DNA of 64,000 bases from Gordonia oryzae (GCF_003797185.1 NZ_RKMH01000015.1:1-64000); one strand, 5' to 3'; shown: positions 1-8,645, counted from the first letter of the stretch. Made by a program: numbers and translations. Notes: generated by a model from the sequence alone, not told the origin.

Positions 1-2
1 TC

Positions 3-446
3 CCATTCTGTCACTCAGACAGGGCATTTCGTCTCTCCCTCACCGCCCACTTCCACACAAATCGGTGGATCGAGGCTAAGACCGTCGGGAGTGGCGAATT
101 GCTCTTCCAGACCTCGGCCGGGACGCCGCTTCGCAATAGGAACTTCCGGCGGAGTGCGCTCACGCCCGCGCTTGAAGCGGCTGGGTTGCCGGCAGACGTT
201 ACGCCTCACAATTTCCGTGACACTGCGGCGTCCCTCGCTATTCAGGCCGGCGCTTCCGTTACCGCGGTTGCGCGGATGCTTGGTCACGAAGATGCGTCGA
301 CGACACTCAGGCATTACGCGGGACTGTTCCCCGACACGTTCGACGGGATTGCTGCGAGAATGGAAACAGCGATCGGCGATGTCCGAGGGACTCCGCCGCA
401 CGTGGCGTCGGCGGATGATTCGGCGGCCCTCGTACAGGCTCGGTAA
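3..446 (+). CDS. Tyrosine recombinase (phage-type integrase), C-terminal part
   Basis: The reading frame is open from the window edge to a TAA at 444-446, so only the C-terminal part is seen and the start lies upstream. The visible part carries the family hallmarks: a conserved H-x-x-R in HNFRDTAASL, an L-G-H box, and the nucleophile tyrosine in LRHYAGLF. These enzymes cut and rejoin DNA at attachment sites. The tRNA-Thr gene about 350 bp downstream is a classic integration target, so this is probably the integrase of an element lying to the left of the window. Whether the gene is intact cannot be judged here. Confidence 0.85.
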   Translation, partial: PFCHSDRAFRLSLTAHFHTNRWIEAKTVGSGELLFQTSAGTPLRNRNFRRSALTPALEAAGLPADVTPHNFRDTAASLAIQAGASVTAVARMLGHEDASTTLRHYAGLFPDTFDGIAARMETAIGDVRGTPPHVASADDSAALVQAR

Positions 447-541
447 TCGCGACAGTACGTGGTGTGGAGAGTGTCGCATCCCCTTCGTGAGGGTGCGGCC
501 GTGCGGCTGATCGTGTGGTTTCCAGACGACGAGAATGCGGT

Positions 542-673
542 GTGGCGTTGTTTGCCGGAGTTAAGGCCCGCATCGGTGATGTGTTCTACGACAGCGTCGG
601 ACCGCGGGCAGACGCCGCGATCGAGGCGTGGAAACAACAGACCGAGAATGAGAGAGGTGGCGACGATGGGTGA
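542..673 (+). CDS. Small hypothetical ORF of the integrated element
   Basis: A 43-residue frame starts at GTG 542 and ends at 671-673. It has a sensible composition (an F-A-G-V-K-A-R start and a charged tail ending in GGDDG). A second frame starts at ATG 666, overlapping its end, but it runs into the tRNA gene and is therefore doubtful. I recognise no family. Its place between the integrase and the tRNA suggests a small element-borne gene, perhaps a remnant. Confidence 0.3.
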   Translation: MALFAGVKARIGDVFYDSVGPRADAAIEAWKQQTENERGGDDG

Positions 674-783
674 GAAGGAAGTTCAGGTCGAGTTCGTGCG
701 CGGCAACCAGCGCCTAACCGTCGGGACCGACATACCACCGACACGAGGCGGCTGCGGCAGGTGTGGGTCAGCAGCAAAAATAG

Positions 784-827
784 CCCCTGACCTGTGGAGC
801 CGCCCAGGGGAATCGAACCCCTGACCT
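784..827. other. Probable attachment-site region at the tRNA-Thr 3' end
   Basis: The 10-mer CCCCTGACCT occurs at 784-793, just outside the tRNA 3' end, and again at 818-827 within the T-arm region. Integrases that target tRNA genes recombine in the 3' half of the tRNA and leave it intact, which matches this arrangement with the integrase on the 3' side. The exact core cannot be defined without the other end of the element. Confidence 0.4.
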
Positions 828-870
828 ATTCATTACGAGTGAATTGCTCTACCGACTGAGCTAGGGCGGC
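795..870 (-). tRNA. tRNA-Thr (anticodon CGT)
   Basis: On the minus strand the sequence folds as a complete cloverleaf. The 7-bp acceptor stem is GCCGCCC/GGGCGGC. The D-loop contains AGTCGGTAGA. The anticodon arm is ATTCA/TGAAT around the loop CTCGTAA. The T-arm is AGGGG-TTCGATT-CCCCT, and a 3' CCA is encoded at 795-797. Loop positions 3-5 give anticodon CGT, reading threonine codon ACG. Confidence 0.95.
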
Positions 871-934
871 GTGCTGCGCAGGCAGCGGTGACGAGTGTAG
901 CTAGTCGCGGGCGCCGAACAAAAACCGCCTCGGG

Positions 935-1801
935 TCAGGCGGGATAGTCCGCGCCGCACGGCACGGGCACCGGACGCCGCGGATCGAGGGCGCCCTGCAC
1001 CAGGGCGCTGACGGTCGGGGAGTAGATCATCCCCAGATGCCCGATCACCGAGTGCGGACATATCGACTCGACGACGATGTTGGTGACGTGGGGCGCCGGG
1101 TCCATCAGCGCGTTGGCCAGCGGAAACACGATCTCGTCGTGGGTGGTTGCGAGGTTGACGTAGCGGATTCCCTGGTGCAGGGGCCCGTTGTCACCCTGAC
1201 CGGCTGGCTGCGGCGCAGCCTCAGGCGCCCACGGAGAGTTCGCATACCCGCGGTTGGGTGCCGACACATCGACGATGGTCGCGATCTGATCGGCCTTGCC
1301 GGGCACCTGGGTGACCAGTTGCGCGATCGCCCCACCTTGAGAGTGCCCCACGAGGTCGACCTTCGTCGCGCCGGTCCGTGCGCGCACCGCGTCGATGAAC
1401 GACCCCGCCTCGCGCGTCGACTGCGACTTGTCGGCGAGCGCCCCGATGTTCGCACTCCACGGCGTCTGTCCGTAGGTCAGGCTGAATACGCAGAAACCGG
1501 CGTTGGCCAGGCTTGGAGCGAGATAGGCCCACGCTGAGAGCTGGTTCGACGCGGTGCCGTGCAGCAGGATCACCGGGTCTCGGCCGTGGCGGTCGGTGCA
1601 GTGGTCGAGGTTGGCGCCCGGTGGTGAGGTGGTCGCCGGACGCAGATAGCCCGCGGCCTGTGCGGCGATGACGTCGGTGGTCACCGGAAAGGGGGCGGCC
1701 GCCGCCGCGGTGCTGCCGAGGATGCCCCCGCCGACTGCGGCCAGGAGTGCCGCCGCCATGATGATCAGGGGCCGCATCTGCGCCCGATGACGTGCGGTCA
1801 T
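935..1801 (-). CDS. Secreted lipase/esterase (alpha/beta hydrolase, lipase class 2-like)
   Basis: The 288-residue protein begins with a signal peptide: a basic start, a hydrophobic stretch around residues 11-30, and an alanine-rich cleavage region near 36. The oxyanion H-G motif lies at 81-82 in VILLHGTASN. The nucleophile Ser154 lies in GHSQGG. A candidate acid residue is in THDEIV, and a candidate histidine is near the C-terminus in IGHLG. It probably hydrolyses lipid esters outside the membrane. ATG 1801 has no clear ribosome site, and ATG 1777 (residue 9) is an alternative start. Confidence 0.85.
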   Translation of the reverse strand: MTARHRAQMRPLIIMAAALLAAVGGGILGSTAAAAAPFPVTTDVIAAQAAGYLRPATTSPPGANLDHCTDRHGRDPVILLHGTASNQLSAWAYLAPSLANAGFCVFSLTYGQTPWSANIGALADKSQSTREAGSFIDAVRARTGATKVDLVGHSQGGAIAQLVTQVPGKADQIATIVDVSAPNRGYANSPWAPEAAPQPAGQGDNGPLHQGIRYVNLATTHDEIVFPLANALMDPAPHVTNIVVESICPHSVIGHLGMIYSPTVSALVQGALDPRRPVPVPCGADYPA

Positions 1802-1817
1802 CGTGTGAGTATGACGC

Positions 1818-2036
1818 CTACGACGTCGCGATGTGCTCGGAAATCTGGGTCAACCGCACGCTGTTGCCCGAGGGATCGCGGAAGCCCGCATGGATGCCGT
1901 ACGGCTGGGACTCTGGTGCCTCGGTGAACTCGACACCTCGCGCCGACAGATCCTCGCAGGGGTCCTGGCAATCGTCGGTGATGAGGAAGATGGTGCCGGC
2001 AGCGTCGAGGGCATGATCGATTTTGGGCCGCGACAC
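1818..2036 (-). pseudogene. Truncated VOC (glyoxalase/bleomycin resistance) fragment
   Basis: The 72-residue frame matches only the second beta-alpha-beta-beta-beta module of a VOC-family protein. The features are the typical run GTIFLITDDCQD, then GVEF, then QPYGIHAGFRDPSGN and a final LTQ. Family members are usually about 120-140 residues, so the N-terminal half, with its metal ligands, is missing. The only start is a GTG at 2036 that abuts the end of another decayed gene. I read it as the leftover of a deletion joining two genes. Confidence 0.7.
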
Positions 2037-2518
2037 CTATTGGCTCGGGGATTCGCGCCGAAGGAATTCCTCACCCCGCGGTGACAACTCGTAGCCGACC
2101 TCCGAGGCTGTGGGTGAGTCCGAGCTTCGCGAGCTTGCGGAGGTCGAGAGTGGAATCCGGCCGCGGACGGCCCAGCTCGGCAGCCAGTTCAGTCGACACG
2201 ACTTCCGGTCGACGTGCGATGAGCGTCAGCACCTCTCGCGTCCACGGTCCATGCGGGGCGTGGGATTTGAGCCGATCCAGGAGGGCGCGCACAGGCCATA
2301 CGGAAGACTGGATCAACGGTGCGGCGTAATATCTTACCTGCCTTCTCGGCGTCGAATATCTCGGAATTGGCGATCTGCTCAACCGCAGTGATCTCGATGA
2401 GCTCACCCTGACTGATGAAACGTGAACCCGGACGCAGAGGTGGAGCCGACCACCGGCGGAAGGCCAGGTCGACCTCTCCCTCAACGATCCGTGGCAGCAG
2501 CCGGGCCGGGATCAACAT
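2037..2518 (-). pseudogene. Decayed ASCH-domain plus winged-helix protein
   Basis: ATG 2518 opens a frame beginning MLIPARLLPRIVEGEVDLAF, an ASCH-type (RNA-binding, PUA-like) start. After about 60 residues the coherent sequence moves to another frame, reading ALLDRLKSHAPHGPWT and LAAELGRPRPDSTLDLRKL, a winged-helix tail. Near 2110 it shifts again to GYELSPRGEEFLRR and stops at 2037-2039. Two frame changes and a shortened middle show the gene is broken. The intact family member would be an ASCH plus helix-turn-helix protein. Confidence 0.7.
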
Positions 2519-2587
2519 GGGACCAGCGCAATCCCGGCGATGCCCGCGACGGTGTTTGTCACCCGGGATCGGCCGTATCGTCGGGTA

Positions 2588-3262
2588 ATGAGCGATAACC
2601 GCTATACCCCACTGGCCGCGGCCGAGGTCACCGGTGCCGTCGCCGACCCGTGGCGGGTCATCGCCAACGCTTTGCGGGTCGCCTATCGGACCCGAAACAT
2701 GGTGACCGGAGGGCGATTCGTCGCCCGCATCATCGACGCCGCGGAGGAAGCCAACCACCATCCCGACGTCGATCTGCGCTACGGATCGGTGCGCCTGTCC
2801 CTCACCACGCACAGCGAGCATCGGATGACCGATGCCGACGTCGCGTTGGCGAACCGGATTGCCGATATCGCCCGCGAGATGGATCTCGAACCTGCTCCCG
2901 CGCCGCCCGCGCGTTTCGACCTCGCGATCGACGCGCTGGACATCACCGCGATCCGCTCGTTCTGGAAGACGGTCCTCGGCTACGACGACGATCCCGACGA
3001 CACGCTCGACCTCGTCGACCCCACCGGGATTCTTCCCCCGGTCTGGTTTCAGCAGATGGATTCGCCACGGCCGCAACGCAGTCGGATGCACGTCGATCTG
3101 TGGCTGCCGCACGATCAGGTGCAGGAACGGATGGCAGCGGCCATCGACGCCGGCGGACACCTGGTCACCGACGCCCACGCTCCGTCGTTCTGGGTGCTCG
3201 CCGACGCCGAGGGCAACGAGATCTGCCTGTGCACATGGCAGGACCGCGAAAAATCCGACTGA
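2588..3262 (+). CDS. 4a-hydroxytetrahydrobiopterin dehydratase-like protein fused to a VOC domain
   Basis: The first ~100 residues match pterin-4a-carbinolamine dehydratase, including the catalytic E-x-x-N-H-H-P-D motif at about 54-60 and the following RYGSVRLSLTTH strand. Residues ~105-220 form a glyoxalase-like VOC module ending in ADAEGNEICLCTW. The dehydratase normally recycles the pterin cofactor of aromatic amino acid hydroxylases. The role of the added VOC domain is unknown. ATG 2588 is chosen because the dehydratase homology begins there; an upstream in-frame ATG at 2540 adds 16 unrelated residues. An intact VOC protein is thus fused here, while a VOC remnant lies just upstream. Confidence 0.8.
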   Translation: MSDNRYTPLAAAEVTGAVADPWRVIANALRVAYRTRNMVTGGRFVARIIDAAEEANHHPDVDLRYGSVRLSLTTHSEHRMTDADVALANRIADIAREMDLEPAPAPPARFDLAIDALDITAIRSFWKTVLGYDDDPDDTLDLVDPTGILPPVWFQQMDSPRPQRSRMHVDLWLPHDQVQERMAAAIDAGGHLVTDAHAPSFWVLADAEGNEICLCTWQDREKSD

Positions 3263-3296
3263 TCGGCCGGCGTTCGGCCTTGAATCACGCGCGGTC

Positions 3297-3384
3297 GCCT
3301 GTTTTCAGTCATTCGCCGAGTAGCCCGTGGGCTGCGACCTGGGGTTGTGGGCCGAGGCTACTTTCGAAATGACTGAAACCAGGC
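3297..3384. repeat. Long imperfect inverted repeat between convergent genes
   Basis: Arms of about 29 nt at 3297-3326 and 3356-3384 are near-complementary: GCCTG-TTTTCAGTCATT on the left against the complement of AATGACTGAAACCAGGC on the right, with inner GTAGCC/GGCTAC. The loop is about 30 nt. It lies between two genes that point at each other, so it could be a bidirectional terminator. No poly-T tract follows the stem. A small mobile hairpin element is the alternative. Confidence 0.55.
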
Positions 3385-3403
3385 GAGTTGTCGGCGCGTT
3401 GGG

Positions 3404-4614
3404 TCAGTCCTCGGCGCTCGCCGCTGCCTCAACGGCCGCGGCCACCGCCGGTGCGACCCGCGGGTCGAGCGGGCTCGGCACGATCTTGTCCACCGCGAGA
3501 TCTTCGGCAACCACCGACAGAATTGCCTCTGCGGCAGCCAGTTTCATGCTCTCGGTGATGCGAGTGGCGCCAGCGTCGAGCGACCCGGCGAACACCCCGG
3601 GGAAAGCGAGCACGTTGTTGATCTGATTCGGGAAGTCGCTGCGCCCGGTGGCGACGACCGCAGCGTGCTTGGCGGCGATCTTCGAGTGGATCTCCGGATC
3701 CGGGTTGGACAGCGCGAAGATGATGGCGTCGTCGTTCATCGACGCGATCACACTCTCCTCGATGGTGCCCGCCGACACTCCGATGAACACGTCCGCGCCG
3801 GCGAGCGCCTCGGCCGCACCGCCGATGAGTTTGCGTGGGTTGGTGCGCGCGGCGAGGTCCTCCTTGAACTCGTTGAGATCATCGCGACTCTGCGACACGA
3901 TGCCCTGAGAGTCGAGCACGACGACGTCGGAGATCCCGGATGCGAGAAGGATGTTGGCGCACGCGACGCCGGCCGCGCCGGCCCCAGAGATCACCACCCG
4001 CAGGCCGGTGAGTCCACGGTCGAGCAGTCGGAGGGCGCCCTTGAGGGCGGCGAGCACGACGATCGCGGTGCCGTGCTGGTCGTCGTGCATGACCGGGCAG
4101 TCGAGTGCCTCGATGACGCGCCGTTCGATCTCGAAGCAGCGCGGCGCGGAGATGTCCTCGAGGTTCACCGCACCGAAGCTCGGGCGCAGACGCACCAGGG
4201 TCTCGACGATCTCGTCGGGGTCCTTGGTGTCGAGGACTATCGGAATCGAGTTGAGTCCGGCGACCGTCCGGAACAGCGCCGACTTACCCTCCATCACCGG
4301 CAGTGATGCGCGAGGGCCGATGTCGCCGAGCCCGAGCACCGCTGAGCCGTCGCTGACCACGGCGACGAGCCGATCGGTCCAGGTGTATCTGTTGACCAGC
4401 GCGGCCTCGGTGTCGATGGCTCGCGAGACCTGGGCCACGCCGGGGGTGTAGGCGATCGACAGATCCCGCTGGGTCTGGATCGGGGAGCGCAGTTCACCGA
4501 GAGTTTGCCGCCCACGTGGGCCAGGAAGATCTCTTCGTCGGTGATCGGATGATCGGCGATAGTCGATTCGCCGACGCTGTGTGCGGTGTGGTCTTCGGTG
4601 CTCGTCACGGTCAT
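3404..4614 (-). pseudogene. NAD(P)-dependent malic enzyme with an apparent frameshift
   Basis: Malic enzyme decarboxylates malate to pyruvate. ATG 4614 follows a good ribosome site (CAGGAG) and opens a frame up to HVGGKLSV. The rest of the enzyme, from YTPGVAQVSRAI onward, is in the next frame. Restoring one base near 4494-4496 reads through to a complete protein of about 403 residues, the normal size for the short bacterial type. Visible motifs are VMHDDQHGTA, the dinucleotide fold VVISGAGAAGVACAN and FALSNPDPE. The defect is a single base, so a sequencing error or a young mutation are both possible. The divergent GntR gene may control it. Confidence 0.85.
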
Positions 4615-4815
4615 GTTCTCCTGCTCGGGTGGCGACGATGTCACCGGCTGTGGGGGCGAATCGGCGTCGATCACGATCCGGCGTTGAACCGCGCGGTCAT
4701 GCGGACCGGCCGCGGGATACCGAGAGTCTCTCGCCCGCGAACCCCCGGGTCACAGTGGTCCGGGCGGGTGATCCAGGCAACAAACCGGTGGTGACTACTG
4801 CCGCAGGTGTTTAGC

Positions 4816-4828
4816 ATACAACTTGTGT
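4816..4828 (+). promoter_or_regulatory. Candidate GntR operator
   Basis: ATACAA-C-TTGTGT is a nearly perfect inverted repeat ending two bases before the GntR ATG at 4831. FCD-type GntR proteins bind short palindromes of the TTGT/ACAA kind, so this fits autoregulation. The intergenic space is shared with the malic enzyme gene. Confidence 0.5.
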
Positions 4829-4830
4829 CT

Positions 4831-5481
4831 ATGTTGCATTCGTCTGCCGTTTCGGCCTCCGATCGGGTGTACGACGAGGTCAAGGAACTGATCCTGACCA
4901 ACGAGATCTCCGGCGGCGAGCTGATCAGTGAGGGCGAGGTCGCCCAGCGTTGCGAGGTCAGTCGGACCCCGGTCCGTGAGGCCTTCCTGCGTCTACAGGC
5001 CGAGGGGTGGATGCGCCTCTATCCCAAACGCGGGGCCCTCGTGGTTCCGGTCACCGACCGCGATGCCCGCGACGTCGTTGACGCACGCCAACTCCTCGAG
5101 GGCCATGCGGTGCGCGCGGTCGTCGCCGCCGATTCGGCGACGGCACGACTCGTCGAGTCGCTGCGCCGCAATCTCGAGGAGCATCGGCTCATCGAGCACG
5201 ACGACATCGCCCGGTTCTCGAGGGTCGACGCCGAATTCCACCAGCGCATCGTGGCTGCCGGCGACAACGCGCTGCTCGCGGGCTTCTTCGCCGGCCTCGG
5301 CGAGCGTCATCGCCGGATGACCACCACGAGCGTGCGCCGCGACCCGGCGATCGCGCAGAGCATCCTCGCCGATCACGCCGAACTCCTCGTTCTCATCGAA
5401 CGCCGCGACGCCGACGGCTTCGACGCCGCGCTGCGCCGTCACCTCAGTGACGTCCACGACCTGCCGGGAGACCTGCGATGA
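4831..5481 (+). CDS. GntR-family (FCD subfamily) transcriptional regulator
   Basis: The 216-residue protein has an N-terminal winged helix (ELILTNEISGGELISE, then CEVSRTPVREAFLRLQAEGW, the GntR signature). It is followed by an all-helical FCD ligand domain with the expected metal/acid-binding pattern (D-x-x-F-H near the middle, H-x-x-L later). Such proteins sense organic acids. ATG 4831 was chosen over GTG 4807 because the palindromic operator lies between them. It overlaps the next gene by four bases, so regulator and transporter are co-transcribed. Confidence 0.85.
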   Translation: MLHSSAVSASDRVYDEVKELILTNEISGGELISEGEVAQRCEVSRTPVREAFLRLQAEGWMRLYPKRGALVVPVTDRDARDVVDARQLLEGHAVRAVVAADSATARLVESLRRNLEEHRLIEHDDIARFSRVDAEFHQRIVAAGDNALLAGFFAGLGERHRRMTTTSVRRDPAIAQSILADHAELLVLIERRDADGFDAALRRHLSDVHDLPGDLR

Positions 5482-6758
5482 CCCTGACGACCGCATCGAC
5501 CACCGCTGCCCACCGCACGCACCGCGCCACCTGGCCGGCCGTCGCACTTGCTGTGTTCGCCTCAGCTTGGGGCGGAAACGAATTCACGCCCCTGCTGGTG
5601 ATGTATCGCCAGAGTGGCGAGTTCTCGGCGGTGGCGGTGGATGCGCTGCTGTTCCTCTATGTCCTCGGCATCGTGCCCGCGTTGCTCATCGGCGGACCGC
5701 TCTCGGATCGACTCGGTCGGCGACCCTTGATGCTGCCGGCGCCGATCTTCGCCGCATTCGGCTCGTTGCTCCTGGCGTTCGGTGCCCATTCGATCGTGCT
5801 GCTGTCGGTGGGGCGGGTGTTCAGCGGTGTGGCCCTGGGACTTTCGATGGCTGTCGGGGGAAGCTGGATCACCGAGCTCAGTGTCCGCGCCGGTGACCGC
5901 GCGGCCGCGGGCGCTCGACGCGGCGCGATGAGCCTGACCGCGGGCTTCGGCGTCGGTGCGGGTGTCGCCGGGGCACTGGCCCAATGGGCGCCGTGGCCGC
6001 ACGTGCTGGCCTATGCGGTGAACATCTCGATCGCCGCCATCGCCGTGCTGTTGATCCTGCGTGTTCCCGAAACCCGCGAGCGGCAACAGAATCCGGGCCG
6101 GCTCGTCGACGATCTGAAGATCCCGTCGGCCGGACACCTGCGCTTTCTGCTCGTCGTGTTACCGGTGGCGCCGTGGGTGTTCGGTGCGTGCGCCACGGCG
6201 TACGCGGTGATCCCCGCATTGATGTCGGTGCGCACGTCCGGCGCGCCGATCGCCTTCGCCGCGTTGTGCTGTGTGCTCGGGCTGGCCGCCGGTTTCGGCA
6301 TCCAGTCGTTGGGGCGACGCATCGACGACCCCGACGGAGTCCGCGGGGTCGTAAGCGCTCTGGTGGTGCTTGCGATCGGAATGGGCTTGGCGGCGTTGGC
6401 CGCTCACGTGCTGACGATCTGGCTGTCCCTCGTCGCCGCGACCGTGCTGGGCTGTGGATACGGCATGGCGATGATTGCGGGGCTGTTGGAGGTTCAGAGA
6501 ATTTCTGGTCCCGAGGATCTGGCGGGTCTGAGCGCGGTGTTCTACGGCGTCACCTATCTGGGGTTCGCGGTCCCGGCCGTGTTGGCCTGGCTCTCACAGA
6601 CATTCGGCGCCCTGACCTATCCGGAGATGTTCCTGTTCGGTGTGGGTGCGGCACTGGTGTGCCTGGCGATCGTGGGGGTCGGGCACAGGATGTATCGCCC
6701 CGGCCTCGACGATGGTGCGGCAGGCGCTCAGTCGGGCGCGTCGGATTCGACTCCCTGA
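5478..6758 (+). CDS. MFS transporter
   Basis: The 426-residue membrane protein has about twelve hydrophobic segments and the MFS motif between segments 2 and 3 (GGPLSDRLGRRPLML). Its ATG overlaps the GntR stop codon (ATGA), which shows translational coupling. With a malic enzyme gene diverging from the regulator, an organic-acid substrate is a reasonable guess, but nothing in the sequence proves it. The 3' end overlaps the convergent MarR gene by 31 bp. Confidence 0.85.
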   Translation: MTLTTASTTAAHRTHRATWPAVALAVFASAWGGNEFTPLLVMYRQSGEFSAVAVDALLFLYVLGIVPALLIGGPLSDRLGRRPLMLPAPIFAAFGSLLLAFGAHSIVLLSVGRVFSGVALGLSMAVGGSWITELSVRAGDRAAAGARRGAMSLTAGFGVGAGVAGALAQWAPWPHVLAYAVNISIAAIAVLLILRVPETRERQQNPGRLVDDLKIPSAGHLRFLLVVLPVAPWVFGACATAYAVIPALMSVRTSGAPIAFAALCCVLGLAAGFGIQSLGRRIDDPDGVRGVVSALVVLAIGMGLAALAAHVLTIWLSLVAATVLGCGYGMAMIAGLLEVQRISGPEDLAGLSAVFYGVTYLGFAVPAVLAWLSQTFGALTYPEMFLFGVGAALVCLAIVGVGHRMYRPGLDDGAAGAQSGASDSTP

Positions 6759-7183
6759 CCCAACGCGGCACTCAGGCGGCGGAGTTGGTCGGCGTCGAGT
6801 GAACGCAGTTGTGGCGGAGCCGGATCGGGGACGGCGGCCACGATGTCGAGCACCGCGCGCCCGGCATCGGTCAGATGCACATACTTGCACCGTCGATCCT
6901 GCTCGGTGACCTTGCGGACGACGTAGCCCGCCGACTCGAGGTCGGAGACCGCCACCGAGACCGCGGGCGGATCCATTGTGGCCGCGCGGGCGAGCTCCTT
7001 GAGCGGCGTCGGCCCGTGTGCCACCCGTCGGAGCACGCGGATTCGACTGAACGGCAGGCCGGTTGCCGCGACCACATCGCGGCGCCACGGGTCGCGGGAG
7101 TCGAAGACGAGGGTGATCATCGCCTGCCAGACGTCGTCGACGAGGGCGTCGATCGTCGGCGCGTCGGTGTCGTGGTCAGACAT
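6728..7183 (-). CDS. MarR-family transcriptional regulator
   Basis: The 151-residue protein has the MarR winged-helix layout. The sequence SRIRVLRRVAHGPTPLKELARA is followed by a recognition-helix region MDPPAVSVAVSDLESAGYV. The wing is VTEQDRRCKYVHLTDAGR, with the D-R-R typical of the family. It follows the MFS gene with an 8-nt overlap, so the two are coupled. It probably represses the operon through the palindrome at 8632-8645 and responds to a toxic compound. Confidence 0.88.
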   Translation of the reverse strand: MSDHDTDAPTIDALVDDVWQAMITLVFDSRDPWRRDVVAATGLPFSRIRVLRRVAHGPTPLKELARAATMDPPAVSVAVSDLESAGYVVRKVTEQDRRCKYVHLTDAGRAVLDIVAAVPDPAPPQLRSLDADQLRRLSAALGQGVESDAPD

Positions 7184-8624
7184 CGGCGGTCTCCGGTTCG
7201 ATGAGTCGTGCCGAGACGTCGGCGGCGGTGTGCTGTCCCCAGTGCGTCGTCGACACCAGACCCAGGACGAGGATGATCGCGCTGAAGACGACCACCAGAA
7301 TCCACATCGGGTGCATGTCGGCGGTGAACTCCGGCCCGATCCCGGACGCGGCGACGCCGGTGATGCTGCCGGCCAGCGCGACGCCGATGCTCACGCCGAC
7401 CTGTCGACTGGTGGAGGCAACCGCCGACGCCGCGCCGGCGCGATGGCGCGGCATCCCGCTGACCGCGGAGTTGGTGATCGGCGCGTTGATCGCACCGAAG
7501 CCGATGCCGAAGACGGCGAAGATGATCCCGATCGTCACCAGCGAGGTGTCGCGCTCGATGGTCGTCATCAGTGCCGAACTGATCAGCATGGCGATACCGG
7601 CCAGCACCAGCGACGGTCGGGTGCCAAAGCGCCCGACGGCACGCCCGGACAGCGGCGAGAGGATCAACACCGCCACTGCGGGCGGCAGCAACATGGCGCC
7701 GGTCTGGATCGCCGACAGACCGCGGACGTCCTGCAGGTACAGCGACATGAGGAACAGGAACGCACCCCAACTCGCGAATGCGCAGACCGCGATCAGCGTG
7801 GCCGAGGAGAACGGCACACTGCGGAAGAACCGCAGATCGATGAACGGGTCGACGTGCTGCCGTTCGGCGATCAGGAAGCCGACGAAAGCGAGTGCGGCAA
7901 CGACGAATACGGCGATGGTCGCTGGCGAGCCCCAGCCCTGGACCGGCCCCTCGATCAATCCGTAGACCACCGCGGCCAGGGTGATCACCGCGAGCACCTG
8001 CCCGATCGGGTCGAGGGTCCGCATGACCGGCGAGCGCGATTCGGGCACGAAGATCGCGGTCAGCGCGATAGCTGCGGCGCAGATCGGCAGGTTCACCCAG
8101 AAGACCGCGCGCCAGTCGATGAGATCGATGAGCGCGCCACCGATCATCGGGCCGAGCGCCATCGAGATGCCGACCACCGCACCCCACATGCCGATGGCCC
8201 GAGCGCGTTCCTTGGGCTCGACGAAGACCTGGGTGATGATCGACATCGCGACCGGGTTGAGCATGGAACCGCCGATGGCCTGCAAGGCGCGGGCGGCGAC
8301 GAGTACGGCTACCGACGGCGCCAGACTGCAGGCCAGCGAGCCGATAGCGAAGATCGTCAGCCCGATCTGGAACATGCGTTTGCGTCCGTAACGATCGGCC
8401 GTCGCGCCCGAGAGCATCAGCAGGGCGGCCAGGACCAGCGTGTAGATGTCGATGACCCATTGCAGTGACGACACCGACGCGTGCAGTTCGGTGCGGATCG
8501 ACGGGAGCGCGACGTTCACGATCGTCGCGTCCATCGAGACGATCAGCAGGCTCATACAACAGGTCGCCAGGATGATTATCTTGTGGCGCGGGGTGAGCTC
8601 CGCCGGGGAGATGCTTGTGGACAT
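7176..8624 (-). CDS. DHA2-family (EmrB/QacA-type) multidrug MFS efflux transporter
   Basis: The 482-residue protein has about fourteen hydrophobic segments. Family signatures include ATIVNVALPSIRTEL in the first segment, motif A (SGATADRYGRKRMF), and LQAIGGSMLNPVAM, the antiporter motif C region. Proton-driven export of hydrophobic or cationic drugs is the usual role. The gene is first in a two-gene operon with its MarR regulator. Confidence 0.9.
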   Translation of the reverse strand: MSTSISPAELTPRHKIIILATCCMSLLIVSMDATIVNVALPSIRTELHASVSSLQWVIDIYTLVLAALLMLSGATADRYGRKRMFQIGLTIFAIGSLACSLAPSVAVLVAARALQAIGGSMLNPVAMSIITQVFVEPKERARAIGMWGAVVGISMALGPMIGGALIDLIDWRAVFWVNLPICAAAIALTAIFVPESRSPVMRTLDPIGQVLAVITLAAVVYGLIEGPVQGWGSPATIAVFVVAALAFVGFLIAERQHVDPFIDLRFFRSVPFSSATLIAVCAFASWGAFLFLMSLYLQDVRGLSAIQTGAMLLPPAVAVLILSPLSGRAVGRFGTRPSLVLAGIAMLISSALMTTIERDTSLVTIGIIFAVFGIGFGAINAPITNSAVSGMPRHRAGAASAVASTSRQVGVSIGVALAGSITGVAASGIGPEFTADMHPMWILVVVFSAIILVLGLVSTTHWGQHTAADVSARLIEPETADV

Positions 8625-8631
8625 ACAAAGA

Positions 8632-8645
8632 TTGTAGAACTACAA
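8632..8645. promoter_or_regulatory. Candidate MarR operator
   Basis: TTGTAG-AA-CTACAA is a perfect 6-bp inverted repeat with a 2-bp spacer, placed 8 bp upstream of the efflux gene start codon. The position and form suit binding by the MarR protein encoded in the same operon. Confidence 0.6.

Noticed and set aside
459..824. Open frame of 121 codons running through the tRNA-Thr gene
   Set aside because: Its last part is the tRNA read as protein (ending GESNP), a known artefact; the real features are the tRNA and perhaps a 43-codon frame.
2189..3178. 329-codon minus-strand frame opposite the dehydratase fusion
   Set aside because: Only its last ~60 codons, from 2518, have homology (ASCH start); the rest is antisense to the dehydratase gene.
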